Shown here: piece by piece, positions 1 to 4,944 of the stretch
Numbering within the stretch: position 1 is the stretch's first letter
Layout: the number at the start of each line of letters is the position of its first letter
Assembly (NCBI GenBank): GCA_002479245.1
Contig: DLMG01000003.1
Span: 2,985-11,318 of the forward strand
Length of the DNA stretch: 8,334 nt
Direction: 5' to 3'
Source of the DNA: Verrucomicrobia subdivision 3 bacterium UBA7542
Lineage (GTDB): Bacteria; Verrucomicrobiota; Verrucomicrobiia; Limisphaerales; UBA11358
Notes under the pieces: generated by a model
Databases searched by the model: none
What the model was told of the DNA's origin: nothing
The model's input: only the letters and a program-made list of their open reading frames with translations
Translations under genes and position numbers: made by a program

Positions 1-2
1 CA

Positions 3-68
3 CCACCGCCAATCGTCATCACCGATGTTGACCCGGCACGGAATTGCGACAACGAAACAATGGACTAA
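3..68 (+). CDS. Possible 3' end of an unidentified gene (partial at left edge)
   Basis: Frame 3 is open from the left edge to a TAA at 66-68 and reads as 21 residues ending in NCDNETMD. A plus-strand terminator lies about 210 bases further on, which fits a gene being transcribed from the left. The fragment is too short to recognise. Frame 1 is also open from the edge to 222 but is rich in His, Thr and Cys and does not look coding. This is a weak call. Confidence 0.2.
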   Translation, partial: PPPIVITDVDPARNCDNETMD

Positions 69-274
69 CCATGATCAAATTACATCCCCGGCAATCAGAC
101 TGTGCTCGGCACACCTACGAACAGGGAAACGCCAGCACGCTCAATTTCACGTCACTAATTGCACCATCAATTTGCGCACTCATGCACACGAAACGTGTCA
201 AAACCGATGCAACCATTTTTAAGCCAAGGTGCAGTCGCACGGGTATGTGCTACCGCCTTGATAGGGTGCAAGCC

Positions 275-394
275 TTACCCCTTAGCCAGCTAAGGTTTTT
301 TCGACTCGCCATTTGCTCGCCGATGGTTGCGCGAAGTCCCGCGAGACGGTTGCGCGATGGGCGCGAAACATCCGGCAAGACATCCGGCGAAATG
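275..394 (+). repeat. Left copy of a ~120-bp inverted repeat
   Basis: This stretch matches the reverse complement of 1581-1700. The first ten bases, TTACCCCTTA, are identical, then come non-identical hairpins, then 90 aligned bases (305-394 against 1670-1581) with about 79 identities counted by eye and no gaps. Translated, both copies read like a helix-turn-helix segment (LADGCAxSRETVxRW). Of the seven differences within the comparable reading frame, five change the amino acid, so purifying selection on a protein is not evident. Both copies point inward toward the gene at 658-1167. Similarity seems to fade outward near 259. Confidence 0.85.
280..301 (+). terminator. Rho-independent terminator
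   Basis: The hairpin CCTTAG-ccag-CTAAGG (280-295) is followed directly by six T residues (296-301). It would stop transcription coming from the left edge. It lies inside the left copy of the inverted repeat. The matching place in the right copy also has a hairpin (CCCCTTA-aaa-TAAGGGG, 1681-1697) followed on the minus strand by GG and four T residues, so a hairpin at this point belongs to the repeat itself. Confidence 0.6.
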
Positions 395-420
395 TCTCGC
401 GTCATGCCCGCGCAATGTCC
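361..420 (+). repeat. Degenerate 12-bp-periodic tract
   Basis: After the conserved core the sequence can be written as successive 12-base units: GCAAGACATCCG, GCGAAATGTCTC, GCGTCATGCCCG, CGCAATGTCCCG. Related units are scattered on to about 620, for example GCAAGACGACTC at 473-484 and a perfect 7-bp hairpin TTGCGAG/CTCGCAA at 532-549. In translation the units give tetrapeptides such as DIRR and NVSR. The stretch 69-657 otherwise holds only the terminator and the inverted-repeat copy; no ORF in it looks real. Confidence 0.5.
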
Positions 421-657
421 CGGCAATGGCCGGTCAGTGGCAACAGCAATGCCGCCGAACGTCCGGCAAGACGACTCGCAAGATAACTTGCCTTGCGCCA
501 GACTTGGACGCGCAATGTCCGCGCCGGAAACTTGCGAGACAACTCGCAATACGTCTGCGCAACAGCGTGCCGCAGTCCGCGCAACGGCCAATACAACATC
601 TCGCAAGCGGCTCGTGGAAATTCCATCGTCAGCTTTTAACCATGACATCCCAAAATT

Positions 658-1167
658 ATGAACACACCAACCATACCAACACCCGATCTTGAATCGCTCC
701 GCAAGGCGGTTCAGGAATTCCGGCCCAATTCGCATCGCGTCCAATTCAACAATCTCAAACCATTCCATGACTCCATCGCGGAATTGCGCGGCAAGAAGGC
801 ATCCTATTCTATCATTGCAGAAATTTTGCAACAAAATGGCGTCAAGACCAGCCGGGCGCGTGTGGCCGAATACGGCCGCATTGTCCTAGATGGTGGGAAA
901 TCACGAAAACGGCGCAAACGTGCGAGAACCCCGCAAGTCACAAATGCCCCGGCCTCGCCTCAAAGTGTGCCAGTCGTGGCCGCAAAACCCACGCCGGCCA
1001 CGCCAGCGCTGACCACGGCTTCGGCGGGCAATGTCCCGCCGCCGCCAAAAGAAGATTCTCCATACCGTTCACGCGGACCGCACATCGCCAACGTAAAAAT
1101 GATGACTCCAAGCGAACGGGAAGAATTCGAGGCCAGCCTGAAGCCAGGAAACGCCCCCAAGCCGTGA
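658..1167 (+). CDS. Plasmid-type small DNA-binding protein, TraK-like N-terminal helix-turn-helix (hypothetical)
   Basis: This encodes 169 residues. Residues 36-75 hold the motif IAELRGKKASYSIIAEIL followed by QQNGVKTSRARVAEYGRIV. That fits the pattern "I.eLR.kgaSy..Ia..L...G..vS...v..f" seen in TraK-like conjugation accessory proteins and similar plasmid proteins, and it probably forms a helix-turn-helix. A very basic patch KSRKRRKRAR (81-90) is next, then a Pro/Ala/Thr-rich linker (91-135), then a short charged C-terminus with RGPHIANVKMM and EREEFEASLK. The layout suggests a DNA-binding domain, a basic DNA contact and a flexible tail. The ATG at 658 is the only sensible start, but I see no clear ribosome-binding site. 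No relaxase or other transfer gene is in the window, so a role in conjugation is only inferred. The gene sits between two inward-facing inverted repeats, which may mean it belongs to a small mobile unit. That it is a real gene is likely; the family placement is tentative. Confidence 0.6.
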   Translation: MNTPTIPTPDLESLRKAVQEFRPNSHRVQFNNLKPFHDSIAELRGKKASYSIIAEILQQNGVKTSRARVAEYGRIVLDGGKSRKRRKRARTPQVTNAPASPQSVPVVAAKPTPATPALTTASAGNVPPPPKEDSPYRSRGPHIANVKMMTPSEREEFEASLKPGNAPKP

Positions 1168-1198
1168 CCAACGCTTGCGTAGCCGCGTCTGCGCGTTC

Positions 1199-1481
1199 GT
1201 CACGGCTGCCCTTTGGCTTCCGTCTGGTCGTCCTGCCGCGTCATCATCCGCAACAGGACGGCCAGACCGAAGCGTATTGATCCATCAAGTCCGGCAAATG
1301 CCGGTTGTGGTTCACTGGCTTTGCTTTTTCATCAACGACCGTGACACTTCCCGCGTGAATCCTTAATCGCCATCGGGTTTGTGGCGAAGCGAGCATCGTC
1401 AAGGTGGAAGCCGAAGGGCAACAGGGCGGAACGACCTTGACGACGCACAGCGAGCCATACAATGAGACGGCGATTCACGCG
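1199..1481. other. Gene-free region of nested long stem-loops (candidate structured RNA)
   Basis: No ORF here looks coding. The complementary segments are nested without crossing. GTCACGG (1199-1205) pairs with CCGTGAC (1339-1345) and encloses a 25-base arm pair (1216-1240 with 1249-1273, about 21 of 25 positions complementary, 8-base loop) and the hairpin CCGGCA-aa-TGCCGG (1291-1304). CGCGTGAATC (1352-1361) pairs perfectly with GATTCACGCG (1472-1481) and encloses TCGCCA/TGGCGA (1367-1387) and a 13-base arm pair (1393-1405 with 1434-1446, 12 of 13). The strand cannot be told. It matches no RNA family that I can name. Confidence 0.4.
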
Positions 1482-1580
1482 AGTTAGCAACATGGTTGGC
1501 ACTGGCTTCGCAACAGGGTGGTAACACGCGAGGCAACATCCGAAGCAACAAAGTTCGTAATGCGGTTAGCACGAGCGAAG

Positions 1581-1700
1581 CATTTCGCAGGATGTCTTGC
1601 CAGATGTTGCGCGTCCATCGCGTGACCGTCTCGCGGGACTCCGCGCAACCATCGGCGAGATTTTGGCGAGCCATAAAACCCCCCTTAAAATAAGGGGTAA
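1581..1700 (-). repeat. Right copy of the ~120-bp inverted repeat
   Basis: This is the reverse-complement partner of 275-394. On the minus strand it begins TTACCCCTTA, forms the hairpin CCCCTTA-TTT-TAAGGGG, continues GGTTTTATGG and then enters the conserved 90-base core. An ORF starts at the ATG on the minus strand (1674) with MARQNLADGCAESRETVTRW, but it soon becomes low-complexity and matches no family I know. Beyond the core, toward lower coordinates, the minus strand again shows loose 12-base units such as GCAAGACATCCT and GCGAAATGCTTC. The hairpin with four T residues could also stop transcripts leaving the LRR gene. Confidence 0.85.
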
Positions 1701-1754
1701 CGCGTGCCCTGTCTAAAATGGCAAATTGCCCACTGAAAATTCATGCAGCGTCTA

Positions 1755-1835
1755 GCGACAAGGCGGCAAAAAGCGACAAGTTGAAGCGACAAATTGCGAC
1801 AAATTCGTTGCCGCTTTTTGTCGCAATTTGTCGCT
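1755..1835. repeat. GCGACAA cluster with a perfect 19-bp inverted repeat
   Basis: GCGACAA occurs four times on the plus strand (1755-1761, 1773-1779, 1786-1792, 1796-1802) and twice inverted (1818-1824, 1828-1834). The last two direct and the two inverted copies build a perfect 19-bp inverted repeat: 1785-1803 pairs with 1817-1835 around a 13-base loop. The spacing of the direct copies is 18, 13 and 10 bases, so it is not a regular iteron array. Possible roles are a protein-binding site or a transcript-end hairpin between the LRR gene and the repeats to its left. No T tract follows on either strand. Confidence 0.75.
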
Positions 1836-1856
1836 CGGTTTTGAGCCGCGATTTTT

Positions 1857-1874
1857 CCTACCGAAGTCGGTAGG
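1857..1874. repeat. Short hairpin CCTACCG/CGGTAGG
   Basis: This is a perfect 7-bp stem with a four-base loop (AAGT). There is no T tract on the correct side for either strand, so it is not a standard terminator. With the larger hairpin at 1785-1835 it may protect the 3' end of the LRR transcript. The rest of 1836-2077 shows only a tandem of TTAGCAAC (2035-2042 and 2047-2054). Confidence 0.4.
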
Positions 1875-2077
1875 GGATGGTGTCTATCCGCAAAACAGTT
1901 TTCCAGATGCTCCACTTCATCGCCATTTCCCGGCTGATGTGAACGTATGGCAACTGCCCGTCGTGGCTCCGGATTGTTCGCGGTCGTGTCCTTGGCCGTG
2001 GTCGTGGCTTGGCTGTGGACGGTTCGCTGCATGGTTAGCAACGTGATTAGCAACAGCCGGTCAATGTGGAGTTCAAA

Positions 2078-4348
2078 TTACGGCGAGCGCAGGCGGTAGA
2101 AGCGGTTGGGATAATTCGTCCATTGCGGATCGCTGAAATAAGCCGTTCCGGTTGTGAGCGAGTTGGTTTGCACCGGTTGCCAATCAGGATTGGAAAGATT
2201 TGTGCAGGCGTCCACTACCACCGTCTGGCCGCTGGCCCAAATGATGTTGAAGCCGAATTGATTCGTCTGCACGCCAAAGCTACCGTCGCTGGTTTGCATG
2301 GCGGGCAACCACAAGGCAGTCGGAACACCGGCAAACGTGGAATCCCAGCCCGTTGTCCCGGGCAGATAATAGGCGATCACCGGGTCAAGGTAGAAGGGTT
2401 CCGCGCCAGCACCGGGAGCATTGCCGCTGAAATAAATGCCAGTCAGTTTGGTGCAATAAGTAAACACATAATCTCCGATGCTGGTGACGCTGGCCGGGAT
2501 GACAATACTGGCCAGGCTGGAACAGCCGGAAAATGTGGCGTCCCGGATGGTCGTGATGTTGTCGGGGAGTGTGATGTTGGTCACGCTGGAACAATTCATG
2601 AAAGCCTCCGCGGCAATCTCTGTTGCCGAGTTGGGGAGGTTGATACTGGTTAGACTGGTGCAATTGGCAAATGCGAATTGCATGATGGTTGTGACACCCT
2701 CGGGAATGACGATGTTGGTCAGGTGACTGCAACCATCAAAAACATAGTTCTCAATCCAGATGAGGCTGTTGGGCAAGGTGACATTAACCAGGCTGGTGCA
2801 GCCGGCGAACATATAATCGCCAAGTCTGGTAACGCCACTAAGAATTGTTACGTTGGTCAGATTGACACAGCCATCGAACGTATCGCCCACAATACTGCTC
2901 ACACTTCCGGGGATTGTGATGCTGCTCAAGCCGCTACAATTTAGAAATGCGCCATACAAGATAGTGTTGACGCTGTTTGGAATCGTTATCGCGGGCAGGT
3001 TGGTGCAGTTGGCGAAGGCGAACCGCCCTATGCTTGTAACGCTCCCGGGAATCATGACATTGGTCAGTGCTGCGCACCCAAAAAAAGTCTCATCCTCAAT
3101 GCTTGTTACGCTGCTAGGAATCGTTACTTCTGTCAGGCTGAGGCAGGAATCGAACGCGTGCATCCCAATATCTACCACCTTGTTGGGGATCTGAACGCCA
3201 TTCAGACTACTACAGGAAGCAAATGCCCAGCTTCCGATGTATGCGACGTTCGTGCCAAACGTGACGCTAATTAAAGATAAGCATCCACTAAATGCTCCAT
3301 TCCCGATATTCGTCACGCCGTTCGGAAAAGTAATATTTGTGAAGCCGTTACAGCCTGCGAACGCCGCGTCTTCGATGCTTGTGACGCTGGCGGCAATCGC
3401 TATATTGGTAAGCCTATTGCAATCGGAAAATGCACTCTCGCCGATAACGATGACACCGTTCGGAATGACATAGCTTCCCATCTTTCCGGCAGGGAATTCC
3501 ACCAGCATCTTTTTATTGCGAGTGTAAAGGACTCCATCCACACTGCTATACCATGCATTCTCTCCATCCACCATGATTCCCGTCAGACTGCTGTCGCCGG
3601 CGAACGCCGCGTTCCCGATGTTCGTGACGCTGTAGGGAATCAGGATGTTTGTCAAGCTGGTGCATCCAATGAAGGCCATATCTCCAATACTGTTGAGACT
3701 ATCGGGGAAAGCGACACTCGTTATGTTGTTACGATACCAAAACGCTCTTTCATCAACCCTGATGACCGGCAGGAAATTGATAGAATAGGGTATTGTAACG
3801 TCGCCACTTGGACCAGTGTAATCCGTAATCGTAATCGCATCATCACCAATTGAATAACTGAATGGGACTGGCGGATTCCATAACACAGTAGGACGACCAC
3901 CTAAAATCGGTTTCCAGCCGGTTGCACCGTTCAAATAATAAATCGTGGCCGGGCTGCCTTTGAACACACTGTGTCCCTCAAGGCTGGGCGCATTTCCACG
4001 GCAGCAGACACTTTCCAACCGTGGACAACGACTGAAAGCCCCTTCGCCGATGTTTGCAACGCTGTTGCCCAACGTGACGTTGGTCAGCGACCCGCAATGC
4101 GAGAAAGCATCGCGCCCGATTTCGGTGACGCTATCTGGAATCAGAACATTGATGACATGCGTAGCGAAAAAGGCCCGATTGCCAATGCTGGTGACGGGCA
4201 GGCAACCAATGGTGCTGGGAATGGTCACCACACCGCCGGAACCGGTGTAGCCCGTGATGGCAATGGCACCGTTGTTGGTCTTGAACGTGAATTGAGCCTG
4301 CACCAAGGCAGGCAAAGCGAGAAGTAGCAGGAGCGGCAGCACTTTCAT
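2078..4348 (-). CDS. Secreted BspA-type leucine-rich-repeat protein
   Basis: The product is 756 residues from the ATG at 4348. I chose this start because it opens directly on a clean signal peptide, MKVLPLLLLLALPALVQA, with cleavage likely before QFTF; an in-frame TTG at 4378 would add ten charged residues and lies at the predicted transcription start. The body is about 20 copies of a ~23-residue BspA/LRR_5 repeat with consensus LTNITIPNSVTSIGDYAFAGC. Such repeats form a solenoid that usually binds proteins or surfaces. There are two unequal modules: each starts with a cap like AIAITGYTGSGGVVTIPS and ends with YYL.G.TGW...G.PT.LW. The first is short (roughly residues 18-150) and the second holds most repeats. 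After the second comes a beta-rich C-terminal module with FNIIWASGQTVVVDAC and a tail ending RFYRLRSP. I read this tail as typical of secreted verrucomicrobial proteins. The partner is unknown. The repeat type and secretion are sure; the function is not. Confidence 0.93.
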   Translation of the reverse strand: MKVLPLLLLLALPALVQAQFTFKTNNGAIAITGYTGSGGVVTIPSTIGCLPVTSIGNRAFFATHVINVLIPDSVTEIGRDAFSHCGSLTNVTLGNSVANIGEGAFSRCPRLESVCCRGNAPSLEGHSVFKGSPATIYYLNGATGWKPILGGRPTVLWNPPVPFSYSIGDDAITITDYTGPSGDVTIPYSINFLPVIRVDERAFWYRNNITSVAFPDSLNSIGDMAFIGCTSLTNILIPYSVTNIGNAAFAGDSSLTGIMVDGENAWYSSVDGVLYTRNKKMLVEFPAGKMGSYVIPNGVIVIGESAFSDCNRLTNIAIAASVTSIEDAAFAGCNGFTNITFPNGVTNIGNGAFSGCLSLISVTFGTNVAYIGSWAFASCSSLNGVQIPNKVVDIGMHAFDSCLSLTEVTIPSSVTSIEDETFFGCAALTNVMIPGSVTSIGRFAFANCTNLPAITIPNSVNTILYGAFLNCSGLSSITIPGSVSSIVGDTFDGCVNLTNVTILSGVTRLGDYMFAGCTSLVNVTLPNSLIWIENYVFDGCSHLTNIVIPEGVTTIMQFAFANCTSLTSINLPNSATEIAAEAFMNCSSVTNITLPDNITTIRDATFSGCSSLASIVIPASVTSIGDYVFTYCTKLTGIYFSGNAPGAGAEPFYLDPVIAYYLPGTTGWDSTFAGVPTALWLPAMQTSDGSFGVQTNQFGFNIIWASGQTVVVDACTNLSNPDWQPVQTNSLTTGTAYFSDPQWTNYPNRFYRLRSP

Positions 4349-4382
4349 TGGTTTATTTCTGTCCGCAGCGTTTTCCAAGACA

Positions 4383-4411
4383 AGTATTGAGTGCCATATT
4401 TACCTTGTAAA
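4383..4411 (-). promoter_or_regulatory. Candidate sigma70-type promoter of the LRR gene
   Basis: Read on the minus strand, TTTACA (4406-4411) and AATACT (4383-4388) are separated by exactly 17 bases and match the -35 and -10 consensus at five and four of six positions. Transcription would begin near 4376, leaving about 28 bases before the ATG at 4348. This supports the ATG over the TTG start. Verrucomicrobial promoters are poorly known, so this is a consensus-based guess. Confidence 0.35.
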
Positions 4412-4430
4412 AAAATCTCGTTTTTGCGGA

Positions 4431-4462
4431 ATTACGACTACGCGACCATGTTTGGTCGTAAT
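4431..4462. promoter_or_regulatory. Nested dyad, possible activator or repressor site upstream of the LRR promoter
   Basis: ATTACGAC (4431-4438) is repeated inverted as GTCGTAAT (4455-4462). Partly inside it is a second perfect dyad, CGACCA (4443-4448) with TGGTCG (4453-4458). The site lies about 20 bases upstream of the predicted -35 box of the LRR gene, where activators often bind. No regulator gene is next to it, so its ligand is unknown. Confidence 0.4.
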
Positions 4463-4594
4463 GTCCACTCATTTTAGCAACGCAAACACGTCGCATCATG
4501 CGTAAGATATAAGAAGTGACCGGCTTTTTCGATAAAAATGTGGTAGAAAAAATTCGGTTCATAACAAACATTTTGCACTCGCAAGGAGAACAGC

Positions 4595-4723
4595 GTGCCT
4601 CATGTAAAACGCCTTCGTCTGAAGGCGGCAATTGTCGGCAAATGCGCATGGGAAAAGGCGACAATTACAACAAATTCATTGCTGCCTGAGTTCAACAATC
4701 GTCTCATCAATTGCTTGGTTTAG
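4595..4723 (+). CDS. Short ORF with a strong ribosome-binding site (hypothetical)
   Basis: An AAGGAG (4583-4588) stands exactly six bases before a GTG at 4595, the best ribosome-binding site in the window. The ORF gives 42 residues, starting (as Met) PHVKRLRLKAAIVGKCAWEK and ending FNNRLINCLV. It has a basic N-terminus, no obvious membrane segment, and I do not recognise it. Its codons include a perfect 7-bp hairpin (CGCCTTC-gtct-GAAGGCG, 4610-4627), and its TAG lies in the loop of another (CAATTGCT/AGCAATTG, 4708-4732). These hairpins could mean the stretch is an intergenic repeat or regulatory leader, not a gene. It precedes hsdM by more than 200 bases. A chance ORF remains quite possible. 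Confidence 0.3.
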   Translation: MPHVKRLRLKAAIVGKCAWEKATITTNSLLPEFNNRLINCLV

Positions 4724-4732
4724 GAGCAATTG
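4708..4732. repeat. Hairpin CAATTGCT/AGCAATTG
   Basis: This is a perfect 8-bp stem (4708-4715 with 4725-4732) with a nine-base loop. The loop contains the TAG that ends the short ORF at 4595-4723. No T tract follows on the plus strand. It could be a weak transcript end or an operator in the long leader of hsdM. Confidence 0.5.
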
Positions 4733-4779
4733 TTCAAGCATGACTTAAACAATGCGCCTTAAACTAAACAAAAGTCTGA

Positions 4780-4935
4780 GTGTCCCCGCAAGTCACCCCG
4801 CAAGTCACCCCGCAGGTTGAAAGGGTGCTGACCGCCACGCCCATGAAGCCACATCGGAAAATTGAATTTTCACACGAATTGAGCGAAGGGAAATCCTTTT
4901 TCATTGATTGCAACTTTGGTTCACCTACGATTTGA
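4780..4935 (+). pseudogene. Small ORF with PQVT tetrapeptide repeats, possible relic of a Fic or AAA-4/AlbA_2 protein
   Basis: Reading from GTG 4780, 51 residues begin VSPQVTPQVTPQVERVL and end CNFGSPTI at TGA 4933-4935. The PQVT repeats come from a tandem 12-base unit, CCCCGCAAGTCA (4784-4795, 4796-4807, then a third partial copy). From general knowledge, strings like TPQVTPQVTPQVE..L precede the C-terminal winged helix in many Fic and AAA-4/AlbA_2 proteins, which are often found beside restriction systems. Here the sequence after ERVL does not continue in that way, so it would be a fragment. It is in the same frame as hsdM; one stop and nine bases separate it from the hsdM ATG. It could also be a leader peptide or chance. 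Confidence 0.3.
4904..4931 (+). promoter_or_regulatory. Weak candidate promoter for hsdM-hsdS
   Basis: TTGATT (4904-4909) and TACGAT (4926-4931) are 16 bases apart and each matches four of six consensus bases. Transcription would start near 4938, only a few bases before the hsdM ATG at 4945. A nearly leaderless message would explain why hsdM has no visible Shine-Dalgarno sequence. The match is modest and other promoters further upstream are possible. Confidence 0.25.
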
Positions 4936-4944
4936 AGCAATCTC

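Noticed and set aside
44..661. Plus-strand ORF of 205 codons at the left end
   Set aside because: It runs through a strong terminator and the inverted repeat, has no ribosome-binding site and odd composition rich in Arg, Thr and Cys, and matches no family; it is probably a chance open frame in GC-rich repeat DNA.
250..834. Minus-strand ORF of 194 codons
   Set aside because: It overlaps the start of the better-supported gene at 658 and is likewise rich in Arg and Cys with no recognisable domain.
1399..1674. Minus-strand ORF beginning with a helix-turn-helix-like segment
   Set aside because: The HTH resemblance covers about 20 residues only, the rest is low-complexity, and five of seven differences from the left copy change the amino acid, which argues against a conserved protein. 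It is described as part of the repeat.
1755..1835. CRISPR array or true replication iterons
   Set aside because: The heptamers are too short and unevenly spaced for CRISPR, spacers are absent, and the intervals (18, 13, 10) are not the constant spacing of replication iterons.
1685..2053. Minus-strand ORF of 122 codons after the LRR gene
   Set aside because: It is made largely of the GCGACAA hairpin and other repeats, and has no domain or ribosome-binding site.
2385..4327. Several plus- and minus-strand ORFs inside the LRR gene
   Set aside because: They are repetitive shadows of the 23-residue LRR repeats in other frames.
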